Counted from the stretch's first letter, positions 51,358-61,290 are shown. The stretch: 64,000 nucleotides of DNA from Gordonia crocea (GCF_009932435.1 NZ_BJOU01000008.1:43575-107574); one strand, 5' to 3'. The notes: generated by a model not told the origin, from the sequence alone. Numbers and translations: made by a program.

Positions 51358-52047
51358 TTACTTCACCGCGCTGTGCAGCGCGGCGATCCCCCCGGTGAGG
51401 TTGTGCCAGTGCACCCCGCGGAATCCGGCCTCGCGGATCTTCGCGGCCAGGGCCGGCTGATCGGGCCATTCACGGATCGACTCGGCCAGATAGACGTAGG
51501 CAGTCGGGTTGCTCGAGACGCGGGTGGCGACCTCGGGCAGCGCCTTCATCAGGTACTCGAGATAGACGGTGCGGAACGGCCCCCACGTCGGGGTGGAGAA
51601 CTCGCAGATCACCAACCGACCACCCGGGCGCAGCACGCGGCGCAGTTCGCGCAGCGCCACCCCCACGTCGTTGACGTTGCGCAGCCCGAAGGAGATCGTC
51701 GCCGCGTCGAAGGACTCGTCGGCGAACGGCAGGGCCAGCGCGTCGGCGGCCACCTTCGGCACGTCGCGCCCGGCCCCGGCCTTGAGCATCCCGAGGGAGA
51801 AGTCGGCGGCCACCGCGGTGGCGCCGCTCTTACTCAACTCGACGGTGGACACGGCGGTACCGGCGGCCAGGTCGAGCACGATGTCACCGGGCCGCAGGCC
51901 CAGCGCGCGACGCGTCGCGGCCCGCCACAACCGGTCCTGGCCGAACGACAGCACGGTGTTGGTGAGGTCGTAGCGCTTGGCCACGCCGTCGAACATCGAG
52001 GCAACCTCGTCGGGCCGCTTGTCCAGATCCGCGCGCTTGTCGCTCAT
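51358..52047 (-). CDS. menG: Demethylmenaquinone methyltransferase
   Basis: 229-aa S-adenosylmethionine-dependent methyltransferase of the UbiE/MenG family, the last step of menaquinone synthesis. Motif I is [11 protein letters not shown], the family signature is [17 protein letters not shown] near the N-terminus, and [24 protein letters not shown] lies in the centre. TACGGT 7 nt before ATG 52047 suggests a leaderless transcript. Together with menD and menB nearby it covers three menaquinone steps. Confidence 0.95.
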   Translation of the reverse strand: MSDKRADLDKRPDEVASMFDGVAKRYDLTNTVLSFGQDRLWRAATRRALGLRPGDIVLDLAAGTAVSTVELSKSGATAVAADFSLGMLKAGAGRDVPKVAADALALPFADESFDAATISFGLRNVNDVGVALRELRRVLRPGGRLVICEFSTPTWGPFRTVYLEYLMKALPEVATRVSSNPTAYVYLAESIREWPDQPALAAKIREAGFRGVHWHNLTGGIAALHSAVK

Positions 52048-52108
52048 CCCTCAAACCGTAGTCGGCGACGCCGGTCGCCGACATCGCGGGCGCCACTGCG
52101 CGGAGGGC

Positions 52109-53284
52109 TCAACCGGCCAGCCGACGGTCCGGGCCGCCCGGCGCACGGTCCTCGAGCACCGCGCGGTAGTGGCCGAGTAGTTCGTCGCAGACCGACGACC
52201 ACGTGCGCGTGCGCACCCACGCCAACCCGGACCCGCCGAACCGTCCGCGGGTGACCGGGTCGCGCAGGGCATCGATCGCATCGGGCAGCTTCGCCTCGAA
52301 CTGGTCGGGGTCGAGCAGGAAGCCGGTGCGGCAGTGCCCGATCAGGTCGCGCGGGCCGCCGGCATAGGGTCCGACGACGGGCAGCCCGCTGGCCATCGCC
52401 TCCTGGATGGTCTGGCAGAAGGTCTCGTGGCGCCCGGCGTGGACGAAGACGTCGAAGCTGGCGTAGGCGCGGGCCAGGTCCTCCCCGTGCAGGGCGCCGG
52501 TGAAGACCGCGCCGGGCAGTTGCTCGGCCAGGCGGTCGCGCTGCGGGCCGTCGCCGACGATCACCAGTTGCACGCCCGGGTCGTCGGCGAGGACGGCCAG
52601 CTTGTGGACGTCCTTCTCCGGGGCGAGGCGCCCGACGAACCCGACGATCAGTTTGCGTTCGCGGTCGTCGTCGTGGCCGACCCCCGACCACCGGGCGACC
52701 AGGTCGGCGTCGGCGTGCTCGGGACCGAACTGGTCCAGGTCGACGCCCCGGCCCCAGCGGTGTACCCGCGGGATGCCGTGGGCGCGCAGGTCGGCCGCAC
52801 TCGCCGACGACGGGGCCAAGGTGCGGTCGCAGGCCGAGTGGAGCCGCCGCAGGTAGCGCCAGGCCGCGCGCGAGGCGAGGCCGGCGCGATAGCTGGCGGC
52901 GAACCCGGCGACGTCGGTCTGGAACACCGCGACGGTCGGCAGGTCCAGGCGCCGGGCGGCGTAGGCGCCGGCACCACCGAGGACGAACGGGGAGGCCAGG
53001 TGCACGACGTCGGGCCCGAAGTCGCGCAGCGCGCGGTGCACGGTCGGGGTCGGCACCCCCACCGGCAGCGACCGCACACCTGGCACCATGACCGCGGGGA
53101 CGTGCTGCACCGGCGTGGCGGCGCCGACCGTGGTGGGACCCGACGGCTGGCCGCGTGGGGTGTCCGGCGCGACGACGAGGGCGTCGTGTCCGTGGGATTC
53201 GAGATGGTCGACGACGCGCAGCACGGAATTGGTCACACCGTTGACCTGGGGAAGGAAGCTCTCGGTCACAATCGCCACTCGCAT
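52109..53284 (-). CDS. mgtA: GDP-mannose-dependent alpha-mannosyltransferase MgtA-like
   Basis: 391-aa GT4 family glycosyltransferase acting in cell-envelope mannolipid assembly. N-terminus RVAIVTESFLPQVNGVTNSV, donor-binding FVGRLAPEKDVHKL, and the EX7E motif in GRHETFCQTIQEAMASGLPVV. Start ATG 53284; a longer frame start is unsupported. Position between menG and a DUF3592 gene next to menD matches the M. tuberculosis mgtA locus (Rv0557), so the symbol is given by synteny and homology. Confidence 0.9.
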   Translation of the reverse strand: MRVAIVTESFLPQVNGVTNSVLRVVDHLESHGHDALVVAPDTPRGQPSGPTTVGAATPVQHVPAVMVPGVRSLPVGVPTPTVHRALRDFGPDVVHLASPFVLGGAGAYAARRLDLPTVAVFQTDVAGFAASYRAGLASRAAWRYLRRLHSACDRTLAPSSASAADLRAHGIPRVHRWGRGVDLDQFGPEHADADLVARWSGVGHDDDRERKLIVGFVGRLAPEKDVHKLAVLADDPGVQLVIVGDGPQRDRLAEQLPGAVFTGALHGEDLARAYASFDVFVHAGRHETFCQTIQEAMASGLPVVGPYAGGPRDLIGHCRTGFLLDPDQFEAKLPDAIDALRDPVTRGRFGGSGLAWVRTRTWSSVCDELLGHYRAVLEDRAPGGPDRRLAG

Positions 53285-53355
53285 GCGCCCAGTGTCGGCG
53301 GCGCGAACGGCCCGTCGGTGGTTGGCGCCCGAACGCCGGGTGAACTCGAAGCGAA

Positions 53356-53784
53356 TTAGCTTGTGCGGCTTCGGCGCCCGAATTCGGCGACGAGGACCAT
53401 GAGCAGCCCCACGACCAGCCATCCGATCACGATGACCGAGAGCGATGGGACGACGGCCAACGAGGCGTTGCGTCCGGTGGGGCGCACCAGTCCGTCGGGG
53501 TTGCTGGCGTCGTAGTCCACCGAGATCCGCTCCCCCACCGACAGTTGGGTCGGGTACAGCAGCCCGAGCTGCGGGCTGTGGAACTTACCGTCGGGGGTGA
53601 AGAAGCCGACCGCGGCGTGCAACCGGTCGGCAGAGGAGACCTCCGCGACGGCGACGGCCTTGTTGGCGTTGATCTGGGCGTCGTTCTTCACGCAACCGGC
53701 GAACAGGAACACGCCCATCAGGGTGATGATGGCACCGACGACGAGCAGGCACCGCGCGATGATGCGCTGGGCGGTCGGGTTCAT
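53356..53784 (-). CDS. DUF3592-type membrane protein
   Basis: 142-aa protein with helices at about 10-32 and 112-135 and a ~75-residue beta-rich domain between them (ADRLHAAVGFFTPDGKFHSPQL, GERISVDYDASNPDGLVRPTG), the DUF3592 pattern. Function unknown. A Cys at the end of helix 1 (FAGCVKND) resembles a lipobox but is preceded by too hydrophobic and long a segment to be sure. TAGCCT lies 7 nt before the ATG. Confidence 0.8.
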   Translation of the reverse strand: MNPTAQRIIARCLLVVGAIITLMGVFLFAGCVKNDAQINANKAVAVAEVSSADRLHAAVGFFTPDGKFHSPQLGLLYPTQLSVGERISVDYDASNPDGLVRPTGRNASLAVVPSLSVIVIGWLVVGLLMVLVAEFGRRSRTS

Positions 53785-53805
53785 ATCGGACAGGCTACCG
53801 GGCCG

Positions 53806-55449
53806 TCAGGACAGCTTCGCGGCGATCGCGGCGTGGACCTGCCGCAGCACGGTGCGGTCGGTTGCGACCTCGAGCACCTGCACCCCGGCGGCCGGGCCGG
53901 CCAGGGCGTCGGGCAGTTCGCCGACGGTGACGCGGCGGTGCGGCACGTGCATGCCGGCGCACAGCGCGGCGAGGTCGGTGTGGTGCGGGGTGCCGAAGAT
54001 CCGTTCGTAGGCCCCGGCATACGCGTCGCCGGCGAATCGGGGGTCGCCCTGCTCGAGGAGTCCGAAGATGCCGCCGCCGTCGTCGTTGGCGACGACGATC
54101 CGCAGGTCGTCGGGGCGCGGCTCCCCCGGCCCGATGATCAGCCCGGTCGAGTCGTGGATGAAGGTCAGGTCGCCGAGCAGCGCGACGGTCGGGCCGCCGG
54201 CCAGGGCCACCCCGATGGCCGTCGAGTTCGCCCCGTCGATCCCGGCGACCCCCCGGTTGGACAGCACGCGCACCCCCGGCGACGCGCTGCCCGTCAGCGC
54301 CACGTCGCGGATCGGGTTGGAGGCGCCGAGGAACAGTTGGCGCCCCGCGCCGATCCCACCGGCGGCGGCCGCGGCCACGTGCAGCCCGGTGACCGCCGGG
54401 GTCTGGGCCAGCACAGTCGCGACCGCGTCCACCGCCCGACGGTGCTCGGTGCCGCACTGGGCGAGCCAGGCCACGCCCGGCTTACCCGAGGCCTGCACGC
54501 GCGTGCCGGTCGACGCGACGTTGCCGGACACGTCGGGCCAGCGCGGGCCGGTGGTGATGGCGTGGACCAGCACGTCGGGGTCGGCGAGGAGCCGGGAGAC
54601 GCCGCGGTGCAGGGTCGGGCGGCCGCAGATGATGGCCTGGCGGGGTTTGATCCCGCCCAGCGCCAGCGGGTGCAGCGGGTTGTCCGGGGCGGGTGCGGTC
54701 GGTTCGGCGACGGTGGGCAGGCCGGTCAGCTCGGGGTTGAGCCCGGAGCCGTGCCCGGCGATGACGACCGTGTCGAGGCTCAGGTCGACCGGCACCGGGA
54801 TGTCGAGGCGGCCGGCCGGCGCCTGCGTCCACGGCGACCCGTCGGGCCGGCCGGTGAAGCCGGCCAGGTCACCGTCGGCGGGTTCGGCCGGGTCGGGGAC
54901 GAGGGGTTCGCGCAGCGGGATGTCGAACTGCACCGGGCCGGCGTTGCCGGTGCGGGCGCCGCGCGCCGCGGCCAGCACGCGGCCCACCGCCGACCGCCAC
55001 TGGCTGTTGGTGTCCAGCCCGTCCTCGGCGAGACCGATGCTGATCGCCGCGCGGACCTGGGTGCCGAAGAGGCCGAATTGTTCCACGGTCTGGTTGGCGC
55101 CGGAGCCGAGCAGCTCGTACGGCCGGTTGGCGCTGATCACGACGAGCGGCACGCGGGCGTAGTTCGCCTCGAACACCGCCGGGCTGACGTTGGCCACGGC
55201 CGTGCCGCTGGTGAGCACGATGGGCACCGGCCGGCCCGACGACACCGCCAGCCCCAGCGCGAGGTAGCCGGCCGAGCGCTCGTCGATCCGCACGTGCAGC
55301 CGGATGCGCCCGGCCGCGTCGGCGGCGTGCAACGCGAAGGCCAGCGGGGCGTTGCGCGACCCGGGGCACAGCACCGCGTCAGTCACCCCGCCCCGGATCA
55401 TCTCGTCGACGATGACCCGGCCCTGCAACGTCGACGGATTGATCGGCAT
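53806..55449 (-). CDS. menD: SEPHCHC synthase (menaquinone biosynthesis)
   Basis: 547-aa thiamine-diphosphate enzyme that joins 2-oxoglutarate to isochorismate. N-terminus [37 protein letters not shown], and the TPP-binding C-terminal domain ([33 protein letters not shown]). Start ATG 55449 is supported by TACCGT 7 nt upstream. It is divergent from the methyltransferase gene at 55521. Confidence 0.95.
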   Translation of the reverse strand: MPINPSTLQGRVIVDEMIRGGVTDAVLCPGSRNAPLAFALHAADAAGRIRLHVRIDERSAGYLALGLAVSSGRPVPIVLTSGTAVANVSPAVFEANYARVPLVVISANRPYELLGSGANQTVEQFGLFGTQVRAAISIGLAEDGLDTNSQWRSAVGRVLAAARGARTGNAGPVQFDIPLREPLVPDPAEPADGDLAGFTGRPDGSPWTQAPAGRLDIPVPVDLSLDTVVIAGHGSGLNPELTGLPTVAEPTAPAPDNPLHPLALGGIKPRQAIICGRPTLHRGVSRLLADPDVLVHAITTGPRWPDVSGNVASTGTRVQASGKPGVAWLAQCGTEHRRAVDAVATVLAQTPAVTGLHVAAAAAGGIGAGRQLFLGASNPIRDVALTGSASPGVRVLSNRGVAGIDGANSTAIGVALAGGPTVALLGDLTFIHDSTGLIIGPGEPRPDDLRIVVANDDGGGIFGLLEQGDPRFAGDAYAGAYERIFGTPHHTDLAALCAGMHVPHRRVTVGELPDALAGPAAGVQVLEVATDRTVLRQVHAAIAAKLS

Positions 55450-55520
55450 GGCCACTACGGTAGTCCGCCGGGTGCGGGGTCTCCGCCCACCACCTCCGCC
55501 GGGCGCGCACAATTCAGGGC

Positions 55521-56147
55521 ATGGGCTTCTACGAGGACCGGATCCTGCCGCACATCATCGCCCGCACGTGTGGGATGCCGGCGATGCGCAAGATCCGGCG
55601 CAAGGCGACGGCCGGGCTGCGCGGCGAGGTGATCGAGATCGGTTTCGGCTCGGGCGCCAACGTCGGCTGCTACCCCGACGAGGTGACCTCGGTGACCGCG
55701 ATCGAACCGTCGGACACCGCGTGGCGGATGGCCGCCGACGCCGTCGGACGCAGCGCGGTGCCGATCATCCGCGGCGGCCTCGACGGCCAGCGGCTCCCGT
55801 TCGACGATGACTCCTTCGACGCGGCCCTGTCGACGTACACGATGTGCACGATCGCCGACCTGCCCGCCGCGCTCGCCGAGTTGCGTCGCGTCGTGAAGCC
55901 GGGCGGGACCCTGCATTTCTTGGAGCACGGGCGGGCACCCGACGAGAAGGTACGACGATGGCAGCGCCGCCTCGAACCCCTTCAGCGGCGGGTGGGCGGG
56001 GGCTGTCACCTGACCCGCGACATCCCGGCCCTGCTCGTCGATTCCGGGTGGGAGCCGGTCGAGTTGGAGCAGGATTACGCGGCCAAGACGCCGAAGGCCT
56101 TCGGCGCGCTGTCGATCGGGGTGGCGCGGGCAGCTCAACCCGGCTGA
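55521..56147 (+). CDS. Class I SAM-dependent methyltransferase
   Basis: 208-aa methyltransferase of the UbiE-like type 11 fold. Motif I is [13 protein letters not shown] (residues ~37-49), acidic residue after beta 2 in AIEPSD, motif II around [12 protein letters not shown], and [18 protein letters not shown]. Substrate unknown. A possible -10 CACAAT lies 7 nt before the ATG. The pair with menD is only divergent, so a menaquinone role is not implied. Confidence 0.88.
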   Translation: MGFYEDRILPHIIARTCGMPAMRKIRRKATAGLRGEVIEIGFGSGANVGCYPDEVTSVTAIEPSDTAWRMAADAVGRSAVPIIRGGLDGQRLPFDDDSFDAALSTYTMCTIADLPAALAELRRVVKPGGTLHFLEHGRAPDEKVRRWQRRLEPLQRRVGGGCHLTRDIPALLVDSGWEPVELEQDYAAKTPKAFGALSIGVARAAQPG

Positions 56148-56207
56148 CGCGTCAGTCGGCACAACTATCTCCACCCAGGGGCGGACGCATCCCGGCGGTG
56201 CGGCCGT

Positions 56208-56213
56208 TAGGCT
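56208..56213 (+). promoter_or_regulatory. -10 box of a leaderless transcript
   Basis: TAGGCT ends 6 nt before ATG 56220; no ribosome binding site is present. Part of the leaderless pattern described in the findings. Confidence 0.5.
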
Positions 56214-56219
56214 GACGCT

Positions 56220-57461
56220 ATGTCCCGCGAATTCGACGTCGTTGTTTTCGGTGCCACCGGCTTTGTCGGTGAACTCACCGCCCGCTACCTCGCCCACCAT
56301 GCCCCGGCCGGCACGAAGATCGCCCTGGCCGGCCGCTCGGAGGGCAAGCTCGCCGCCGTGCGCGACCGCCTCGGCGGTGCCGCCGCGGACTGGCCGCTCA
56401 TCGTCGCCGACGCCGACCGCCCGTCGACGCTCGACGCGATGGTCGCGCGCACCCAGGTCGTCTGCACCACCGTCGGCCCGTACCTGCGCTATGGCGAGAG
56501 CCTGGTCACCGCCGCGGCCAGCGCGGGCACCGACTACGTCGACCTCACCGGCGAGGTGCCCTTCGTGCGCTACTCCATCGACAAGGTCGGCGACACCGCC
56601 GTCGCGACCGGCGCGCGCATCGTGCACGCATGCGGATTCGATTCGGTGCCCTCGGACCTCGGCGCCTACGGGCTGTACCGCAAGGCCCAGGAGGACGGCG
56701 CCGGCGACTTGGGCACGACGACGATGGTGGTGATGTCCGTGCGCGGCGCCGCGTCGGGGGGCACCATCGACTCGATGCGCGTGATCGCCGAACAGGCCCG
56801 CGACTCGGCGACCCGCTCCATGCTGCTCAACCCCCAGGCCCTCTCGTCGGGACCGGGGGAACTCGTCCGGGTGGACCGCCGCTCGGAGCCGAGCGACGCC
56901 GCGCTGGTCCGCGCGTCCACCGTCGACCCGTCGCTGCGCGGCACGCTCGCCCCGTTCTTCATGAGCTCCTTCAACACCCGCATCGTGCGCCGGTCCGACT
57001 CACTGCTCGAGTACGGCCCGGATTTCCGCTACGGCGAGGCGATGGCCGTCGGCTCGATCCCCGTCGTGTCGACCATCGCTTCGGCCGTCGTGGCCGCCGG
57101 GTTGGGCGCCGGGCTAGGGGCGATGTCGTTCGCGCCGACGCGCAAGCTGCTCGACCGCGTGCTCCCCAAGCCCGGCGAGGGCCCGAGCGAGGCCTCCCGG
57201 GACAAGGGGCACTTCACCGTGCAGACCTACACGACCACCTCGTCGGGCCGTCGCTACCGCAGCCGGATGTCCGCCCAGGGCGACCCCGGCTACAAGGCCA
57301 CCGCGGTCATGCTCGGCGAATCCGCACTCGCCCTGGCACTGGACCGCGACCGCCTGCCGGCGCGCTCCGGCGTCCTCACGCCGGCCGCGGCGATGGGCGA
57401 CGCGCTGATCGACCGGCTGCGCGACGCGGGGTTCGACATCGACGTCGCCGAGATCGGCTGA
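56220..57461 (+). CDS. Saccharopine dehydrogenase-like / trans-acting enoyl reductase family protein
   Basis: 413-aa NAD(P)-binding protein. The Rossmann start is FDVVVFGATGFVGELTARYLA, with GPYLRYGESLVTAAASAGTDYVDLTGE and HACGFDSVPSDLGAYGL, all typical of the family that includes the mycobacterial trans-acting enoyl reductases and Rv2449c-like proteins. A hydrophobic stretch at about 280-300 may touch membrane or acyl chains. Physiological substrate unknown; a role in complex lipid synthesis is inferred from the family. Confidence 0.88.
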   Translation: MSREFDVVVFGATGFVGELTARYLAHHAPAGTKIALAGRSEGKLAAVRDRLGGAAADWPLIVADADRPSTLDAMVARTQVVCTTVGPYLRYGESLVTAAASAGTDYVDLTGEVPFVRYSIDKVGDTAVATGARIVHACGFDSVPSDLGAYGLYRKAQEDGAGDLGTTTMVVMSVRGAASGGTIDSMRVIAEQARDSATRSMLLNPQALSSGPGELVRVDRRSEPSDAALVRASTVDPSLRGTLAPFFMSSFNTRIVRRSDSLLEYGPDFRYGEAMAVGSIPVVSTIASAVVAAGLGAGLGAMSFAPTRKLLDRVLPKPGEGPSEASRDKGHFTVQTYTTTSSGRRYRSRMSAQGDPGYKATAVMLGESALALALDRDRLPARSGVLTPAAAMGDALIDRLRDAGFDIDVAEIG

Positions 57462-57468
57462 CGCGCGC

Positions 57469-58182
57469 TCAGCGCTTCATCGAGACTTCGATTCCGCCCT
57501 GGCCGGGGATCGTCACCGACTGGAACGGCCCGTCCGGGTCGCGGACGAAGTCGAGGTACTCGCGGTACTCCTTGGCCCCGCTGACGACGTTGTCGCAGAC
57601 GACGAGGGCGCCGCGGCGGAGCTCGGGCTCGAGGATCCGCAGCGCGGGGGCCGCCATCGGGATCCAGATGTCGACGAGCACGAAGTCGATCGGACCGTCG
57701 ACGCCGGGCAGCGTCTCGCGCAGATCCCCCTCCAGGATCTCGACGAAGTCCGCGACCCCGGCCTGCGCGAGGTGGTCGCGGGCCGCGGCCACTTTGCCCG
57801 GCTCGTGCTCGGTCCCGATCACCACGCCGCCCTGGGCCGCCCCGTCCTCGGCGGCATTGTCCCGAACCGCCGCGGCCAGGTAGATGGTGGACACCCCGTA
57901 AGAGGTCCCCACCTCGACGATGCGGCGGGCGCCACTCGAACGGCACAGCAGATAGCAGAGCGCGGCCTTCTCCGGATCGAGCGCCACGAACTTGTCGGCC
58001 AGCCATCGTTTGCCGGCCTCGCTCTGCGTCGAATCCCAGGTGCCGTCGCGCAACCGGGAGGTGACGGAGTGCCTGATCATCGGCAGCACGGCCGGCAGCA
58101 TTTGGCGTTTGCTCTCCCGGTGCAATCGCTCGACGACGGTGCGTGCTTGCTGGTCCAGCGGCGATGCCGCGAGCTTCCCCAT
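57469..58182 (-). CDS. O-methyltransferase
   Basis: 237-aa class I methyltransferase of the catechol/caffeoyl-CoA O-methyltransferase type. IVEVGTSYGVSTIYLAAAV is motif I, DFVLVDIWIPMAAPALRIL contains the acidic metal-site residues, VVCDNVVSG the next. TAGGGT lies 6 nt before ATG 58182, and a palindrome TTAGG-CATA-CCTAA lies 22 nt upstream of the start, which may be an operator. Convergent with the 56220 gene. Confidence 0.87.
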   Translation of the reverse strand: MGKLAASPLDQQARTVVERLHRESKRQMLPAVLPMIRHSVTSRLRDGTWDSTQSEAGKRWLADKFVALDPEKAALCYLLCRSSGARRIVEVGTSYGVSTIYLAAAVRDNAAEDGAAQGGVVIGTEHEPGKVAAARDHLAQAGVADFVEILEGDLRETLPGVDGPIDFVLVDIWIPMAAPALRILEPELRRGALVVCDNVVSGAKEYREYLDFVRDPDGPFQSVTIPGQGGIEVSMKR

Positions 58183-58204
58183 GCCCCCACCCTACGCGAG
58201 CGGA

Positions 58205-58218
58205 TTAGGCATACCTAA
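58205..58218. promoter_or_regulatory. Iron-box-like palindrome upstream of the O-methyltransferase
   Basis: TTAGGCATACCTAA is a palindrome with five perfect pairs on each side. It shares half-sites with DtxR/IdeR operators but has closer spacing than the 19-bp consensus. It overlaps the expected promoter of the gene at 58182. Confidence 0.35.
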
Positions 58219-58268
58219 GTTCGAATGCGCCGCGGTGCAATGCCGCACCAAGTCACCGCGCAGGCCGG

Positions 58269-58898
58269 TCAGGCCTGCCCGGGTCGCAGTTCGATGAACA
58301 AGGACTCGATGTCGGCGCAGAGGCGGTCACCGTCGTGCAGCGTGCCCGCGACGAACAGCTTGCGGCCCTCCCGACGCTCGACCCACGTGCGGATCGTCAG
58401 ACGGGTGTTCAGCGGCGTCAGCGACCGGTAGTTCACCTTCAGGTAGGCGGTGCGGCACACCCCGTTGACCGCCACCAACGAGGCCATGCCGCCGAGGTCG
58501 TCGAAGGCGACGGCGACCTGGCCGCCGTGGGTCACCCCGTTGCCGCCGAGGTGGTACGGGCGGAACCACACCGTCGCCAGCACGCCCTCCGGTGTCGCCT
58601 CCTCGATCTCATACGGCGGCAGCGTGAGGTTGCCCCGGGCCGGCAGGTCCACCCGGGTGCCGGCCGGCGTCGTCCACTCGTCGACGAGGTGCGCGTCGAG
58701 TTTGGCGTTGAGCTCGCTGAGCACCGCGATGGCCTCGACGGCGAGTTCGTCGGTGGGACAGGCGAACCGGGCCTTGTCCATCAGGGTGCGGACCTGTTCG
58801 CTGAACTCCGCATAGTGCGGGCCGCCGCGCTCGGTCGAGATGTCCAGATCCGGGCGGAAGCCGCCCTCGTGCGGGACGGTGGGGGACGAATCACTCAT
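58269..58898 (-). CDS. PaaI-type hotdog-fold thioesterase family protein
   Basis: 209-aa protein whose C-terminal half is a hotdog domain of the PaaI type: HLGGNGVTHGGQVAVAFDDLGGMASLVAVNG is the active-site helix region, followed by YRSLTPLNTRLTIRTWVERREGRKLFVAGTLHDG. The first ~85 residues are an extra helical region. Probably hydrolyses an acyl-CoA; the substrate is unknown. TAACGT lies 6 nt before ATG 58898. It is divergent from menB, where a DHNA-CoA thioesterase would be needed, so that role is a possibility. Confidence 0.85.
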   Translation of the reverse strand: MSDSSPTVPHEGGFRPDLDISTERGGPHYAEFSEQVRTLMDKARFACPTDELAVEAIAVLSELNAKLDAHLVDEWTTPAGTRVDLPARGNLTLPPYEIEEATPEGVLATVWFRPYHLGGNGVTHGGQVAVAFDDLGGMASLVAVNGVCRTAYLKVNYRSLTPLNTRLTIRTWVERREGRKLFVAGTLHDGDRLCADIESLFIELRPGQA

Positions 58899-58971
58899 TT
58901 CCCCACGTTATCCCCGACCGATCGGCCCGCCTGCGCGACCCCGCACCGAGGCGCGAACGTAGGGTGGGTGC

Positions 58972-59922
58972 ATGAGCGATCAGTCCCCGTTTGACCCCGA
59001 TTCCTGGCGCCCGGTCCCCGGCTTCGACGACCTGACCGACATCACCTACCACCGCCACGTCGGGGAGGGGCGGGCCAACGGCATCGTCCGCATCGCGTTC
59101 GACCGCCCGGAGGTCCGCAACGCCTTCCGGCCGCACACCGTCGACGAGCTCTACCGCGTCCTCGACGACGCGCGGCGCACCCCCGACGTGGGCACGGTGC
59201 TGCTCACCGGCAACGGGCCGTCGCCCAAGGACGGCGGTTGGGCGTTCTGCAGCGGCGGCGACCAGCGCATCCGCGGACGGTCCGGCTACCAGTACGCGAC
59301 GAGTCACGACGACGACGTCGCCGCGGCCGGCGCCGACGGGGTCGACGAGGCCCGGGTCAAGACGCAGGGCGGGCGCCTGCACATCCTCGAGGTGCAGCGG
59401 CTGATCCGGACCATGCCCAAGGTGGTGATCGCGGTGGTCAATGGCTGGGCGGCCGGCGGCGGGCACTCGTTGCACTCGGTGTGCGACCTGACCCTGGCCT
59501 CCCGCGAGCACGCGCGGTTCAAGCAGACCGACGCCGACGTCGGGTCCTTCGACGGCGGCTACGGCAGCGCCTACCTGGCCAAGCAGGTGGGCCAGAAGTT
59601 CGCCCGCGAGATCTTCTTCCTCGGCGAGGCCTACGACGCGGAGACCATGCACCGGATGGGGGCGGTCAACCGCGTCGTCGACCATGCCGAGTTGGAGGCG
59701 ACCGCCATCGACTGGGCGCGCAAGATCAACGGGAAATCCCCGACCGCGCAACGCATGCTGAAGTTCGCGTTCAACCTCACCGACGACGGGCTGATGGGCC
59801 AGCAGGTGTTCGCCGGGGAGGCGACCCGCCTGGCCTACATGACCGACGAGGCGGTGGAGGGCCGCGACGCCTTCTTGGAGAAGCGCGACCCGGATTGGGA
59901 CGCGTTCCCGTATTACTACTGA
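58972..59922 (+). CDS. menB: 1,4-dihydroxy-2-naphthoyl-CoA synthase
   Basis: 316-aa crotonase-fold enzyme that closes the naphthoate ring in menaquinone synthesis. Diagnostic segments are FDRPEVRNAFRPHTVDEL, AFCSGGDQRIRG, VVNGWAAGGGHSLHSVCDL, and the MenB-specific QTDADVGSFDGGYGSAYLAKQVG. It ends RDPDWDAFPYYY as usual. TAGGGT lies 6 nt before the ATG. Confidence 0.96.
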   Translation: MSDQSPFDPDSWRPVPGFDDLTDITYHRHVGEGRANGIVRIAFDRPEVRNAFRPHTVDELYRVLDDARRTPDVGTVLLTGNGPSPKDGGWAFCSGGDQRIRGRSGYQYATSHDDDVAAAGADGVDEARVKTQGGRLHILEVQRLIRTMPKVVIAVVNGWAAGGGHSLHSVCDLTLASREHARFKQTDADVGSFDGGYGSAYLAKQVGQKFAREIFFLGEAYDAETMHRMGAVNRVVDHAELEATAIDWARKINGKSPTAQRMLKFAFNLTDDGLMGQQVFAGEATRLAYMTDEAVEGRDAFLEKRDPDWDAFPYYY

Positions 59923-60028
59923 CCACTCCCGACGCGACGACGCGCGCCGCGTGAGCGCGTCGCGTAAGCGCCCCTGTGAGAGCAAGGCCACGTCAAACCC
60001 GCCGCGCGGTCAGGTTACCCTTACTGGC

Positions 60029-61213
60029 ATGAGCATCCACTTCACGAAGGCCCGCGCATCTGCGCTCGCCGTCACCGCATTGTTCTCCCTCGGTGTGATC
60101 ACTGCACCGACCGCTAACGCTGCACCCTCACCGGCACGCCCGGGACCCGCGGTGCCGCAGCCGGCCGGCTACAGCATCAAGGGCTACAGCGTCGGCGTCG
60201 GCAATGAGCGCGGCGGAAACTACCGCGGCGCCATCGACGCGCAAACCGGCGACCTGTGGATGACCCAGGTGGAGCCGATGAGCGGTGCCACCCGCTCGAA
60301 CATCCTGCGTATCGATCCGAACACCATGACCGTCAAGAAGCGGTTCAACGTGATCGAGCCCGCCAACACCGGCGGCCACGGCAAGTACGGCGTCCAGTAC
60401 GAGATCAACGTGCCCAAGACCGGCAACGTTGTCTGGACCACCGCCGCCGCCGCCAACGGTGGTGAAGCCAACGTATGGGACAAGACCACCGGCAAGCGGG
60501 TCGCCCGCCTGACGAACCTGCCGCACGCGCACTGGGTGCAGTTCGCTGAAGGTCTTCGCGTCGCGATCGTCTCCGTCACCAACGGCCTGGCGTTCTTCGA
60601 CATGGACACCTACGCCCGCATCGGCGAGTGGGCGTTCCCCGGAGCGGGCAAGAAGCTTGGCGCCGGACTGGCCGTGACCAACGCCGACGCCAACGGTGCC
60701 ACCATCTCGGTCACCTCGTACTACCGCGATCTCTCCCAGCTGCGCATCACCCGCAGCGGCGGCAAGGTGCAGACCAAGCTCAAGTGGAACACTCGGCAGG
60801 CCCAGGCCGAAGGCCACGGCAACGTCGTCGCCGATACCAGGACCAACCGCCTGTACGTGAACAATCTGATGACTCCGGCCGCCGGCCTGTCGGTGTACAA
60901 CCTGACCACCGGTAAGCACATCGCCGACGTGAACACCGGCATCGGCAGCAACTCCCTGCTGATCTTCCAGGGAAAGCTCTACGTCGCGAACTACTTCCTG
61001 GGCTTCATCTCGGTGGTTGACCAGAAGACCTTCGCCGTCCAGCAGGTCATGACCACCGGCCTGCTGCCGAACCATCTGTTGGCGTGGAAGAAGAACACGT
61101 TCCTGGTGATCGACAAGGCCTCGGCGATCTCCGAGCTTCCGACCGGGATGCTGAAGATCAAGACGCCTCCGCTGTCCAGCGGCGACTACGTCTTCAAGGT
61201 CACCAAGCACTGA
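60029..61213 (+). CDS. Secreted beta-propeller repeat protein
   Basis: 394-aa exported protein. Signal peptide MSIHFTKARASALAVTALF onward with probable cleavage after ANA (about residue 32). The mature part is a YncE/NHL-like beta-propeller: repeated blades such as LRIDPNTMTVKKRFNV, TTGKRVARLTNLPHAHW, NLTTGKHIADVNTG, VVDQKTFAVQQVMTTG. Such proteins often scaffold binding in the cell wall. Start ATG 60029; AGGTTACCCTTAC upstream (60012-60024) could be a -10/-35 or a DtxR-like half-site. Function not recognised. Codon use is slightly less GC-rich than that of neighbours. Confidence 0.78.
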   Translation: MSIHFTKARASALAVTALFSLGVITAPTANAAPSPARPGPAVPQPAGYSIKGYSVGVGNERGGNYRGAIDAQTGDLWMTQVEPMSGATRSNILRIDPNTMTVKKRFNVIEPANTGGHGKYGVQYEINVPKTGNVVWTTAAAANGGEANVWDKTTGKRVARLTNLPHAHWVQFAEGLRVAIVSVTNGLAFFDMDTYARIGEWAFPGAGKKLGAGLAVTNADANGATISVTSYYRDLSQLRITRSGGKVQTKLKWNTRQAQAEGHGNVVADTRTNRLYVNNLMTPAAGLSVYNLTTGKHIADVNTGIGSNSLLIFQGKLYVANYFLGFISVVDQKTFAVQQVMTTGLLPNHLLAWKKNTFLVIDKASAISELPTGMLKIKTPPLSSGDYVFKVTKH

Positions 61214-61233
61214 GCCTCGGCTCCTGGACAAAG

Positions 61234-61290
61234 CCGCACAACCAGACATCCCCCGCACATTTTTCGTGCGGGGGATGTCTGGTTGTGCGG
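61234..61290. terminator. Bidirectional hairpin terminator with a 25-bp perfect stem
   Basis: A perfect 25-bp inverted repeat (arms 61234-61258 and 61266-61290) with a 7-nt loop ATTTTTC lies between the convergent beta-propeller and oxidoreductase genes. No long U run follows on either strand, so it resembles the long-stem actinobacterial terminators. Confidence 0.75.
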
